DNA of 64,000 nucleotides from Lysobacteraceae bacterium (lineage in GTDB: Bacteria; Pseudomonadota; Gammaproteobacteria; Xanthomonadales; Rhodanobacteraceae): positions 310,001-374,000 of the forward strand of contig SEHB01000001.1 of assembly GCA_004143945.1 (NCBI GenBank), given 5' to 3'. The position numbers and the translations under genes were made by a program. Each line of letters opens with the position of its first letter. Within the stretch, counting starts at the first letter, position 1. A model generated the notes under the pieces. The model ran no database searches, was not told where the DNA came from, and saw nothing but the letters and a program-made list of their open reading frames with translations. Positions 17,152 through 27,257 of the stretch are shown here, one piece after another.

Positions 17152-18245
17152 GTCGCGCCCTCACGCTCGGCGCGGGCATCGCGATCGCATTGCTGCTCGG
17201 CAGTGGCCCGGCCGGCGCGCAAGACGCGATCGTCGATGCAAGCGCGGATGCCGATCCGGAGCAGGGCGTCGCATGGTTCGGCGAGGCCTGGGTCGGCTAC
17301 GACCACGTCGAAGGATTGCCGGGTGGCCGCGCCGATTTCGATCGCTGGCGCTCGCGCCTGCGCATCGGCGGCAGCTGGATGCCGGCTCCCGCGTGGGAAG
17401 TCACGGGCTCGCTGCGGCTCGCGCTCGGCAGCGACCACAACCGCGACAATCGCCGCAACAACGACAACGAGCGCAGCGACGGCATCGGCCTCGACCGCCT
17501 GTTCGTGCGCTGGCATGCGGGCGAAGCGACGAGCGTGCTGTTCGGCAAGGCACCGCTCGCATTCGAGCTCTCGCCGATGGTGTGGGATCCGGACCTGCGC
17601 CCCGCGGGCGCGACGATCGAGCACTCGATCGCGCTCGGCGACTACGATCGCCTGCAGCTGGGTGCCGGCTGGCTCGCGGGGCAGGCGCTCTACGGCGACG
17701 AATCGCGCATCGCCGCGGCGCAGCTCGCGTGGCGCTGGCATGAAGGCGCGCCGACCAGCGCCGCGATCCTCGTCAGCTATCTCGGCTTCTCGCAGCTGGA
17801 CGAACTTGCGCGGCAGGGCCTCGCACGCACGAACACGATCGTCGCGGGTCGCCTCGCCGAGGATTACCGCCTGCTCGACCTGCAACTCGTCGGACGCAAC
17901 GGAACCGCCGAGTGGCCGATCGAGGCGCGACTCGATGTCGTGCACAACCTCGGGGCGGACGAGCGCCGCCGCGGCGTGCGCGGGAGCATCGTCGCGGGCG
18001 ATGCGATGCGCGCGCGTGCCTGGGAGTTCGGTTATGCCTACCAGGACATCGAACGCGACGCCGTGATGGCCGCGTTCAACTCCGACGACTGGTGGTTCCA
18101 CAGCGCGACGCACGGCCACATGCTCTGGGCCGGCTACGGCTTCGACGATACCTGGAGCCTGCGTGCATCGGGTTTCCACGAGCGCCGCGACGGCCTCGTC
18201 GACTACACGGATCGATTGCGCGTGGACCTGTTCGCGCGCTGGTAA
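17148..18245 (+). CDS. Putative outer-membrane porin
   Basis: A 365-residue protein whose start ATG overlaps the kinase stop (ATGA at 17148-17151). It has a signal peptide (about 1-24, ending GPAGA-Q) and then amphipathic, aromatic-bounded strands (AWFGEAWVGYDHV, RLRIGGSWMP, DRLFVRWHAGEATSVLFGK) ending in LRVDLFARW. A terminal aromatic residue is typical of outer-membrane beta-barrels. The pattern matches the putative porin family (PF16930 type). As the third member of a coupled operon with a periplasmic copper protein and a sensor kinase, it may admit the metal or compound that the system senses; that is inference. Confidence 0.75.
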   Translation: MSRALTLGAGIAIALLLGSGPAGAQDAIVDASADADPEQGVAWFGEAWVGYDHVEGLPGGRADFDRWRSRLRIGGSWMPAPAWEVTGSLRLALGSDHNRDNRRNNDNERSDGIGLDRLFVRWHAGEATSVLFGKAPLAFELSPMVWDPDLRPAGATIEHSIALGDYDRLQLGAGWLAGQALYGDESRIAAAQLAWRWHEGAPTSAAILVSYLGFSQLDELARQGLARTNTIVAGRLAEDYRLLDLQLVGRNGTAEWPIEARLDVVHNLGADERRRGVRGSIVAGDAMRARAWEFGYAYQDIERDAVMAAFNSDDWWFHSATHGHMLWAGYGFDDTWSLRASGFHERRDGLVDYTDRLRVDLFARW

Positions 18246-18337
18246 GACGCGGCGCGCGCGGCTGGCCTCGAGCGTATCGATGCAGGGAGACGGCCTGCCC
18301 GCAGGCGCTGTCGGCTACGTCTCTCGCGCTCCTTCCT

Positions 18338-19177
18338 TCAGTTTCGGGCCTCGCGCAGGCGCTCGATCAACGCGATCGCGGCGGCAGGATTGCGCACCTT
18401 CGCGGCGCCGATGAAGTAGACGAAGACGTCGCGTGCGCGTTGCGGCGCCGCGGCCGCGGTGACGTGCGCGAGATCGGCGGGGTCGCCGCCGCGCGCCCAT
18501 GCCCGCGCGCAGGCCGCCCATGCATCGAGCGCGGCCGGCGCATAGCCCGCCGTCCGTCCGGCTTCGCTGCGCATCAGGCGCGCGTAGACGAAATCGGCGG
18601 TGAGGTCGGCGATCGACGGATACTTCGGCGAATGCGCGTGGACGATCGCGGCGCCGCGACGCCGCATGAGGTCGACGAAGGCCTCGCATGCGAAACTGTC
18701 GTGGCGAACCTCGATCGCGTGGCGCAGCGGCTCGCCGTCGAGGTCGGCGGGCAACAGGTCGAGGAAACGCGCGAGGTCGTCCGCGTCGAACACCTTGTGC
18801 TCGGGGAGTTGCCAGTTGATCGGACCGAGCCGGTCACCCAGTTCGGCGAGTCCGCCGTGCACGAATGCGGCGACCGCAGGCCCCGCATCGGCGAGCACGC
18901 GGCGATCGGTCGCGTAGCGCGGCGCCTTCAGCGAGAACACGAATCCATCCGGCGTCTCGCCGCGCCACTTCGCGTAGGTCGCGGGCTTCTGCGCGCGATA
19001 GAAGGTTCCATTGACCTCGATCGTGGTCAGGCGGCGGCTCGCGTATTCGAGCTCGAGCCGCTGCACGAGCGAATCGGGATAAAAGCTGCCGCGCCAGGGC
19101 TCGTAGGTCCAGCCGCCGACGCCGACGCGCACGGTTCCGGCGCGGTCCTTCGCTGCCCGGGCGGTGGACTTGGCCAT
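18338..19177 (-). CDS. DUF72 family protein
   Basis: A 279-residue DUF72 (YecE-like) protein with a TIM-barrel-type sequence. The hallmark start VRVGVGGWTYEPWRGSFYPD is at about residues 17-36. YASRRLTTIEVNGTFYR (about 45-61), FVFSLKAPRYATDRR, and the late INWQLPEH and AIEVRHDSF follow the family order. The function is unestablished; a metal-dependent phosphohydrolase-like role has been suggested from fold. The ATG at 19177 has AAGGAGGG just upstream (19181-19188), better than the earlier in-frame starts, which run through the palindromic repeat. Confidence 0.9.
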   Translation of the reverse strand: MAKSTARAAKDRAGTVRVGVGGWTYEPWRGSFYPDSLVQRLELEYASRRLTTIEVNGTFYRAQKPATYAKWRGETPDGFVFSLKAPRYATDRRVLADAGPAVAAFVHGGLAELGDRLGPINWQLPEHKVFDADDLARFLDLLPADLDGEPLRHAIEVRHDSFACEAFVDLMRRRGAAIVHAHSPKYPSIADLTADFVYARLMRSEAGRTAGYAPAALDAWAACARAWARGGDPADLAHVTAAAAPQRARDVFVYFIGAAKVRNPAAAIALIERLREARN

Positions 19178-19242
19178 GTTCCCTCCTTGCTGTCGGCGAC
19201 GGCGAGGCATCGGTCGGTTCGCCGGCGGCACATGCGCGAACG

Positions 19243-19355
19243 ATGCAAGGTGAAAGACGTTACACGAAGGACACGAAGGAGGCACGAGGTACACGCGGCC
19301 CGGACTCCGAGGCCCGTCTTGCATGTCCTTCGCGTGCTTCGTGTTCCGGTCTTTC
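19243..19355. repeat. Intergenic imperfect palindrome with CACGAAGGA units (copy A)
   Basis: The left arm GAAAGAC (19252-19258) followed by ACACGAAGGACACGAAGGA is mirrored by the right arm at 19325-19355 ending in GTCTTTC (19349-19355); the reverse complement of the right arm reads GAAAGAC, then AACACGAAGCACGCGAAGGA. Outside and inside this, ATGCAAG (19243-19249) pairs with CTTGCAT (19317-19323). A related element lies at 27113-27225. It could form a long hairpin between the DUF72 and NDH-2 genes. Confidence 0.7.
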
Positions 19356-19448
19356 GGATCGCACCGATCACGGCTCTGCGGCGCGGGCCTGCGCGATGAA
19401 CGCCGTTCGGGCAAGATGCCGCGTGACCATCGAACGAGGACGGGCGGA

Positions 19449-20702
19449 GTGCCGGAGCCAGCGCGACACGTGGTGATCCTCGGCGGCGGTTTCGGTGGCC
19501 TGTGGGCGACGCGCGCACTCGCGTCGGCGCCGGTGCGCGTGACCCTGGTCGATCGCACCAACCACCACCTGTTCCAGCCGCTGCTCTACCAGGTCGCGCT
19601 GGCCGGCCTGTCGGCGCCGGACATCGCGGCGCCGCTGCGCCAGATCCTGCGCAGGCAGCGCAACGCCACCGTGCGCATGGACGAGGCGCTGTCGATCGAT
19701 CCGGGACAGCGTCGCGTGGAACTCGCGGGGGGCAGCCTCGACTATGACTGGCTCGTCGTTGCGACGGGCGCGCGCCATGCGTACTTCGGCCACGACGAAT
19801 GGTCGGGCGACGCGCCGGGGCTCAAGACCCTCGGAGATGCGTTGCGCATCCGTCGCCGCATGCTCGCGGCATTCGAGGCGGCAGAGCGCGAACCCGATCC
19901 CGTGCGGCAGGCGCACTGGCTCGAGTTCGTGATCATCGGCGGCGGTCCGACCGGCGTCGAGCTTGCGGGCACGCTCGCCGAGATCGCACGCCACACCTTG
20001 CCGCGCGAGTTCCGCCATTGCGATCCCGGCCGCGCACGCATCCACCTCGTCGAAGCCGGCCCGCGCGTGCTCGCATCGATGCCGCCGGAGCTGTCCGCGC
20101 GCGCGCGCCGCCAACTCGAGCGACTCGGCGTCGAGGTTCATACCGGCTCGGCGGTCACCCGCATCGACGCCGACGGCGTCGACATCGGCGCGCGGCGCAT
20201 CGAGGCGCGCACGGTGCTGTGGGCGGCCGGCGTCGCGGCGTCACCGCTCGGTGCGAGCCTCGGCGTCGAGCGCGACCGCGCCGGCCGCGTCGCGGTCGCG
20301 CCCGACCTGTCGCTGCCCGCGCACTCGGACGTGTTCGTGATCGGCGACCTCGCGAGCGTCGTGCAGGATGGCAAGCCGGTGCCCGGTGTCGCGCCCGCAG
20401 CCAAGCAGATGGGCGCGCATGTCGCGAAGGTGATCCGCGCGCGCATCGCGGGCCGTGCGATGCGCGCATTCCGCTATCGCGACTACGGCAACCTCGCGAC
20501 GATCGGGCGCATGGCCGCGGTGGTCGACCTGCGCGGCCTGCGTTTTTCGGGCGCGCCGGCCTGGCTGTTCTGGCTCGTCGCGCACATCTTCTTCCTGATC
20601 GGCTTCCGCAACCGCCTCGTCGTGATGGCGGAATGGATCTGGTCGTACTTCACCTACCAGCGCCACGCACGCATCATCATCGACCGCGATCCGCCGGCCT
20701 GA
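19449..20702 (+). CDS. ndh: NAD(P)H dehydrogenase, NDH-2 type flavoprotein
   Basis: About 417 residues from the GTG at 19449. It has two Rossmann motifs: the FAD site ILGGGFGGLWA (about 10-20) and the NAD site IIGGGPTGVELAG (about 160-172). HHLFQPLLYQVALAGLS and the late VFVIGDLA and PGVAPAAKQMGAHVAK are typical of type II NADH dehydrogenases. The C-terminal hydrophobic segment APAWLFWLVAHIFFLIGFRN is the membrane anchor region found in NDH-2. It would oxidise NADH and reduce quinone without pumping protons. The GTG was chosen because GAGGA lies 8 bases upstream and the FAD motif then starts at residue 10; an in-frame ATG at 19416 adds 11 residues. Confidence 0.9.
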   Translation: MPEPARHVVILGGGFGGLWATRALASAPVRVTLVDRTNHHLFQPLLYQVALAGLSAPDIAAPLRQILRRQRNATVRMDEALSIDPGQRRVELAGGSLDYDWLVVATGARHAYFGHDEWSGDAPGLKTLGDALRIRRRMLAAFEAAEREPDPVRQAHWLEFVIIGGGPTGVELAGTLAEIARHTLPREFRHCDPGRARIHLVEAGPRVLASMPPELSARARRQLERLGVEVHTGSAVTRIDADGVDIGARRIEARTVLWAAGVAASPLGASLGVERDRAGRVAVAPDLSLPAHSDVFVIGDLASVVQDGKPVPGVAPAAKQMGAHVAKVIRARIAGRAMRAFRYRDYGNLATIGRMAAVVDLRGLRFSGAPAWLFWLVAHIFFLIGFRNRLVVMAEWIWSYFTYQRHARIIIDRDPPA

Positions 20703-20705
20703 GGC

Positions 20706-21143
20706 TCAGGATTCGGCCTTCCACGGGTCGTAGCTGCCGAACCACCACAAGTGGCCTTCGAGGTCGCGGCAGCTGTATCCGGCGCCGCCGTACTCCTTCT
20801 CCTCGAGTGGATCGACGATGACCGCGCCGGCGGCCTTCGCGCGCGCGTGGTGCGCCGTGCAGTCGGAGACGATCACGCAGGGTGCCTGCGTCTCGCGGCC
20901 ACCGATCTCGGCGGGTTGCGCGATGCGCTCACCCCAGGCGCCCGGGTTGGCGACCGAGCTCAGCATCACCATGCCGTTGCCGAACACCAGTTCGGCGTGC
21001 TGCACGAGGCCTCGTTCGTCTGCGTACACGGCTCGTTTCTCGAACCCGAACGCGCGGCACAACCACTCGATCGCCGCGGGGGCGTCGCGATAGCGCAGGG
21101 CAGGGATGATCGTCGAAACGGTGTCGGCTGCGAGGGTGGCCAT
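20706..21143 (-). CDS. VOC (glyoxalase/PhnB-like) family protein
   Basis: A 145-residue protein with two beta-alpha-beta-beta-beta units: STIIPALRYRDAPAAIEWLCRAFGFEKR at the start, HAELVFGNGMVMLSS in the middle and the closing SCRDLEGHLWWFGSYDPW. This is the pattern of the PhnB/YdcJ-like vicinal-oxygen-chelate proteins. Activity unknown. The ATG at 21143 has GGAGAAC just upstream, better than the in-frame ATG 24 bases earlier. Its stop is 3 bases from that of the NDH-2 gene (convergent). Confidence 0.85.
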   Translation of the reverse strand: MATLAADTVSTIIPALRYRDAPAAIEWLCRAFGFEKRAVYADERGLVQHAELVFGNGMVMLSSVANPGAWGERIAQPAEIGGRETQAPCVIVSDCTAHHARAKAAGAVIVDPLEEKEYGGAGYSCRDLEGHLWWFGSYDPWKAES

Positions 21144-21294
21144 GGAGTTCTCCGTTGGTGGGACCACGCAAAGCCTACCCGCCGCGTGGCGCCCGGTCTT
21201 GTAGATTCCTGAACTTCCAGATCTCGAGGAAGGCGAGCCCGGGGCACGACGCGCGAACGGGCACGTGCTCCCGATGTCGCCACTTCCGCGCGGA

Positions 21295-22107
21295 TCAGAG
21301 CGCGACGTGGTTGGCGTGCTCGCCGCGCCGTTTCGCGTAAGCGCCCGGCGTCATGCCCGAGAACGCGTGGAACTCGCGCACCAGATGCGACTGGTCGTGG
21401 AAGCCGCAGTCCGCCGCGACCTCGGCCCATTCGACGCGGATGCCCTGCTGCACCTGGTCGACGACGCGACGGAATCGCTTGAGCCGCGCGTACTGCTTCG
21501 CGCCGACGCCGACCTGCGCGCTGAACAATGCGCCGAAGCGCCGCGCCGAAAGGCCGCTGTCGGCGATCAGCGGCGCGATGCGATCGATGCTCGGCGACTG
21601 CGCGAACGTCGCAAGTGCGTGGCGCACTGCCGGGTGCAGGCGCGGTGGCACGAAATGGCGCGACAGCCAGCCTTCCAGCACCGCGAGGCGCGCCCGCGCA
21701 TGGGGTGCGTCGAGCAGGCGTTCGCGCAGTCCGGTGCTCGCGTTGCCGACGAGGTCGTCGAGTGCGACGTGCCGATTGCCGAGCCGATCCATCGGTTCCC
21801 GCAGCAATCCTGCGGCGCCGGCCGGGTGCAGCATCACGCCCATCACCGCCACCTGCTCGCGGCTGTCGATCACGAAGCTGCGCGTGAACTGCCCGCTGTA
21901 GACCACGCCGGGATGGCGCGTGCAGCACAGTCCCTGATCGTCTTCGTAAACGCGCGTCTCGTCTTCGAACAGGTTCAGGATCAGGCCCGAGCCCGGTTGC
22001 GGCAGGATCCGCTCGAGCCGGAAGTCGCCTGCCGCGACGCGCCAGTCCCACAGCATCCGGACATGCGGATGCAGGGGCGACGCGGGGATGTGGGAAGTGA
22101 AAGCCAT
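21295..22107 (-). CDS. AraC-family transcription regulator
   Basis: A 270-residue regulator. The N-terminal 150 residues form a ligand-type domain (LILNLFEDETRVYEDD, SGQFTRSFVID) like the DUF6597 or AraC-binding type. The C-terminal part has the double helix-turn-helix: LIADSGLSARRFGALFSAQVG and AEVAADCGFHDQSHLVREFHAFSGMTPGAY, the diagnostic second helix-turn-helix and tail. The neighbouring VOC gene is on the same strand but about 150 bases downstream, so it could be a target. Confidence 0.9.
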   Translation of the reverse strand: MAFTSHIPASPLHPHVRMLWDWRVAAGDFRLERILPQPGSGLILNLFEDETRVYEDDQGLCCTRHPGVVYSGQFTRSFVIDSREQVAVMGVMLHPAGAAGLLREPMDRLGNRHVALDDLVGNASTGLRERLLDAPHARARLAVLEGWLSRHFVPPRLHPAVRHALATFAQSPSIDRIAPLIADSGLSARRFGALFSAQVGVGAKQYARLKRFRRVVDQVQQGIRVEWAEVAADCGFHDQSHLVREFHAFSGMTPGAYAKRRGEHANHVAL

Positions 22108-22200
22108 GGCATTGCGTACCTGCGGATCGGGGGACTATACGCACGCGCGGCCCGGAACGCGTATCGTCGGTGGCGGATTCCGACCAAGTGGAGGTGGCCG

Positions 22201-22468
22201 ATGGACATCGAGGTGGTGCATCACGCGGCCGAGCGCCGCTTCGAGGCGGTCGTGGACGGCGCGACCTGCGTGCTGGAATACCGCCTGCGCGACGGCGTCA
22301 TGCTGATCGACCATACCGAGGTGCCGCCGGCGGTCGGCGGGCGCGGAATCGCGGGCCGGCTCGTGCGCGCCGCGTTCGATGCCGCGCGGCGGGAAGGCTG
22401 GCGCGTCGCGCCGAATTGCAGCTACGCGGCGCAGTGGGCCGAGCGGCACGCGGACGTGCAGGACCTGC

Positions 22469-22482
<14 letters not shown>
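22201..22482 (+). CDS. Small GNAT-like protein, YidJ/YjdJ type
   Basis: A 93-residue single-domain protein of the GCN5-like YjdJ group. It has the acetyl-CoA loop VGGRGIAGRLVRAAFDAAR (about residues 45-63), TEVPPA just before it and PNCSYAAQWAERH at the end. Function unknown; the family is presumed to acetylate small amines. GGAGG at 22190-22194 supports the ATG. The last 14 bases overlap the end of the convergent kinase gene. Confidence 0.88.
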
Positions 22483-25233
<2,751 letters not shown>

Positions 25234-25237
<4 letters not shown>

Positions 25238-25839
25238 GCGGCGAGCTTCTGCTTCAGCCAGGCGCGCGCGAAGCGCAGTTCACGATCGACCGTGGGCACG
25301 GACACGCCGACCACGTCGGCGATTTCCTCGCGCTTGAGGCCGAGCAGGTAGGTCAGTTCGATGATCTCGCACTTGCGTGCATCGAGTCGGCGCAGCGCAT
25401 CGAGTGCTTCGTCGAGCGCGAACGCGTCGCTGTCGTTGAGCGCACCGTCCGCCGCAGGGGCATTCTCGGCGGCCGACAGAGTCACGTGCACGTCGCCGCC
25501 GCCACGTCGCTCGCTGCCGCGCGCGCGCGCGGTATCGACGAGGATGCGCCGCATCGCGACACTGACCACGCCGTAGAAATGGCGGCGGTCCTGCCAGTCG
25601 GTGTTGGATCCGATCAGGCGCAGGAACAATTCGTTCGCGAGTTCGGTGGGCTGCAGGGTCAGGTGGCCGCCGAACTGGCGCAGGTGCTTGCCCGCGATCG
25701 CGCGGACCTGGGCATAGACGAGTTCGGTCAGGCGCTCGGCTGCAGCCTGGTCACCGCCGCTCCAGGCGTGCAGCAGGCGCGTGACGTCACGCGCGGGTTC
25801 CGCAGCGGGTTCACGGGAGGGGGCGTCGGAGTCGTTCAT
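25234..25839 (-). CDS. ECF sigma factor paired with a Ser/Thr kinase (ECF43-like)
   Basis: A 201-residue ECF sigma factor. Region 2 spans about 18-110 with LTLQPTELANELFLRL at 60-75 and the region 2.4-like HFYGVVSVAMRRILVD at 87-102; region 4 spans about 140-195 with the helix-turn-helix LLGLKREEIADVVGVSVPTVDRELRFARAWL. LQPT-E-L-x-N-E is characteristic of the PF07638 sigma subgroup; Thr residues 61 and 65 fall where kinase-activated members are phosphorylated. The ATG at 25839 excludes an Arg-rich 43-residue extension upstream; no good ribosome site is seen. The next gene downstream is its cognate kinase (4-base overlap). There is no anti-sigma gene nearby, in keeping with kinase control. Confidence 0.9.
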
Positions 25840-26093
25840 GCAGGAAGGGCGTCGAAACGAGCCATGACGGGAATCACCGCGCTGTTGCGTACCTACTGGA
25901 CGCGAACCTTGTGCCCGCGCGGGCCGCTGCACGCGCTCGCGCGTCGGGCCGGCTGAGTATACGGGCATGGCGCACGCCGGGATGCAAGCCCGGCGGTGCC
26001 GTTCCTGCGGCGCGCCCGCGGTCGCGCCGCCTGCGCCGGGCAGGGCGCGCGCCTGCCCGAAGCCGGTTTCCGCTTGTCCCTTCAGGAGGCGTC
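25840..26093 (+). other. Divergent intergenic region, no gene recognised
   Basis: About 250 bases between the start of the ECF sigma gene and the small candidate ORF at 26094. A proline/arginine-rich frame crosses it but has no ribosome site and looks like a GC-rich shadow. No clear promoter for the sigma-kinase operon is visible. Confidence 0.35.
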
Positions 26094-26216
26094 ATGGCGT
26101 TGATGATCATGGCGATCGGCAAGCGGCTGCCGCGGCCTGCGTCGCAGGCGGGCTGTGATCCAGGTCCGCTCCGCTGCGTCGATCGCGTCCGCGGCACGCG
26201 GGTGGGCGACTGCTAG
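26094..26216 (+). CDS. Possible small ORF with near-perfect Shine-Dalgarno
   Basis: The ATG at 26094 is preceded by AGGAGG about 5 bases upstream, one of the best ribosome sites in the window. It opens 40 codons (MALMIMAIGKRL..., ending TRVGDC) with a short hydrophobic start and a basic middle. I do not recognise the product. Its end overlaps the candidate extended -10 of the CsgG-like gene, so it could be a leader peptide or a chance ORF. Confidence 0.25.
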   Translation: MALMIMAIGKRLPRPASQAGCDPGPLRCVDRVRGTRVGDC

Positions 26217-26219
26217 AAT
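26211..26219 (+). promoter_or_regulatory. Extended -10 promoter element of the CsgG-like gene
   Basis: TGCTAGAAT at 26211-26219 is a TG-N extended -10 with TAGAAT (5 of 6). It lies about 95 bases before the ATG at 26316. No matching -35 is visible, which extended -10 promoters tolerate. Confidence 0.45.
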
Positions 26220-26315
26220 GTATCCAATCGTCACGGCGGAAGGCGCGTGGTCGCGGGGTGCGCACGGCCCTGGCCGGGCGGTGGGATGGCGGATCCAATC
26301 AACGGGAGTGATCAG

Positions 26316-27029
26316 ATGAAGAAGTCGTTTTTCGCGGTCATGCTGGCGCTGGCCGGCATGGTCGGCGCAGGGGCTGCGTTCGCGGCGGACAAGCCTGCGA
26401 TCGGTGTGGCGGAGTTCAAGAACGAGTCGGGCGCGGCGTGGTGGAGCGGCGGCGTGGGCTGGGAGCTGTCGGGCATGCTCTCCAACGAGCTGTCGAGCAG
26501 CGGCCACTTCCGCGTGCTCGAGCGCAACAAGCTCGGCAACGTGCTCGAGGAGCAGAACCTCGCGGCGTCCGGCCGCGTGCGTTCGGGCACCGGCGCGAAG
26601 ATGGGCAACGTGACCGGCGCGCAGTACCTCGTGTTCGGTACCGTGACGTCGTACGAGGAGAACACCGCGAGCACCGGTGGCGGCCTCAGCTTCAAGGGCA
26701 TTTCGCTCGGCGGCAAGAAGTCGGAAGCCTACATCGCGGTCGACGTGCGCGTCGTCAATGCGGAAACCGGCGAAGTCGATTACTCGCGCACGATCGAGGG
26801 TCGCAGCTCCGGTGGCGGCGTGTCGGTCGGCGTCTATCGCGGTGGCGTAGGCGGTGCGCTCGCGCACGAGAAGAACACGCCGGCGGGCAAGGCGATCCGT
26901 GCCGCATTGGTCGAGATCACCGACTACCTCGACTGCGTGATGGTCGTGCGCGGCAGCTGCGAATCGGATTTCGATGCGAAGGAAAGCAAGCGCCGCGACA
27001 GCAACCGCAAGGCGCTCAAGCTCGACTAG
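26316..27029 (+). CDS. CsgG-family periplasmic protein
   Basis: A 237-residue protein with a clean signal peptide (MKKSFFAVMLALAGMVGAGAAFA, cut before ADKP in two steps of the reading) and a CsgG-type domain: AIGVAEFKNESG at the start, LSNELSSSGHFRVLERNKL (about 55-73) and GAQYLVFGTVTSYEE. Unlike E. coli CsgG, no lipobox cysteine follows the signal, so it is probably soluble and periplasmic rather than the curli pore itself; no other curli genes are near. Glycine-rich loops (about 125-180) fill the middle. GGGAG at 26304 sets the start. A strong terminator follows within 25 bases. Confidence 0.85.
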   Translation: MKKSFFAVMLALAGMVGAGAAFAADKPAIGVAEFKNESGAAWWSGGVGWELSGMLSNELSSSGHFRVLERNKLGNVLEEQNLAASGRVRSGTGAKMGNVTGAQYLVFGTVTSYEENTASTGGGLSFKGISLGGKKSEAYIAVDVRVVNAETGEVDYSRTIEGRSSGGGVSVGVYRGGVGGALAHEKNTPAGKAIRAALVEITDYLDCVMVVRGSCESDFDAKESKRRDSNRKALKLD

Positions 27030-27052
27030 TCGTCGCGGTTTCCGGCGAAACG

Positions 27053-27083
27053 AAAAACGGCGGGATGTCCCGCCGTTTTTTTT
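27053..27083 (+). terminator. Rho-independent terminator of the CsgG-like gene
   Basis: Stem CGGCGGG / CCCGCCG (27058-27064 and 27069-27075), loop ATGT, flanked by AAAAA on the left and eight Ts on the right (27076-27083). Because the left flank is A-rich, it may also work in the opposite direction for rluB. Confidence 0.9.
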
Positions 27084-27112
27084 GCCTCGACGCGCGCGAG
27101 GGCAGCACCTTG

Positions 27113-27225
27113 ACGCGCGCAACAGCCGGAATCACGAAGAACACGAAGGCAAGCATCAGGCCGAAAGGCTCTTCTTCGTGCGCTCCGTGTGCTCCGCGTT
27201 GCAATCTTTCCGCTTCGGCTTTCCG
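27113..27225. repeat. Intergenic imperfect palindrome with CACGAAG units (copy B)
   Basis: The left arm contains CGCAACAG then CACGAAGAACACGAAGG (27133-27149); the right arm, read as reverse complement, contains GAAAGATTGCAACGCGGAG, then CACGAAGAAG. A small GCC-GAAA-GGC hairpin lies between the arms at about 27160-27169. The GAAAGA-(C/T)-x-x-x start and CACGAAG units match copy A at 19243-19355, so the two are members of one dispersed family. Confidence 0.6.
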
Positions 27226-27257
27226 CTTCGACTTCTGCGTCCGGCCGGCCGGCGCGC

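Noticed and set aside
19243-19355. CRISPR-like or IS end interpretation of the CACGAAGGA repeats
   Set aside because: Units are adjacent with no spacers, arms are inverted, and no cas or transposase gene is nearby.
25911-26216. 101-codon frame ahead of the CsgG-like gene
   Set aside because: Its first 60 codons are Arg/Ala/Pro-rich shadow-like sequence without ribosome site; only the last 40 codons from 26094 have a credible start.
26316-27029. Curli secretion operon
   Set aside because: Only a CsgG-like gene without lipobox is present; no csgA, csgB, csgE or csgF follows.
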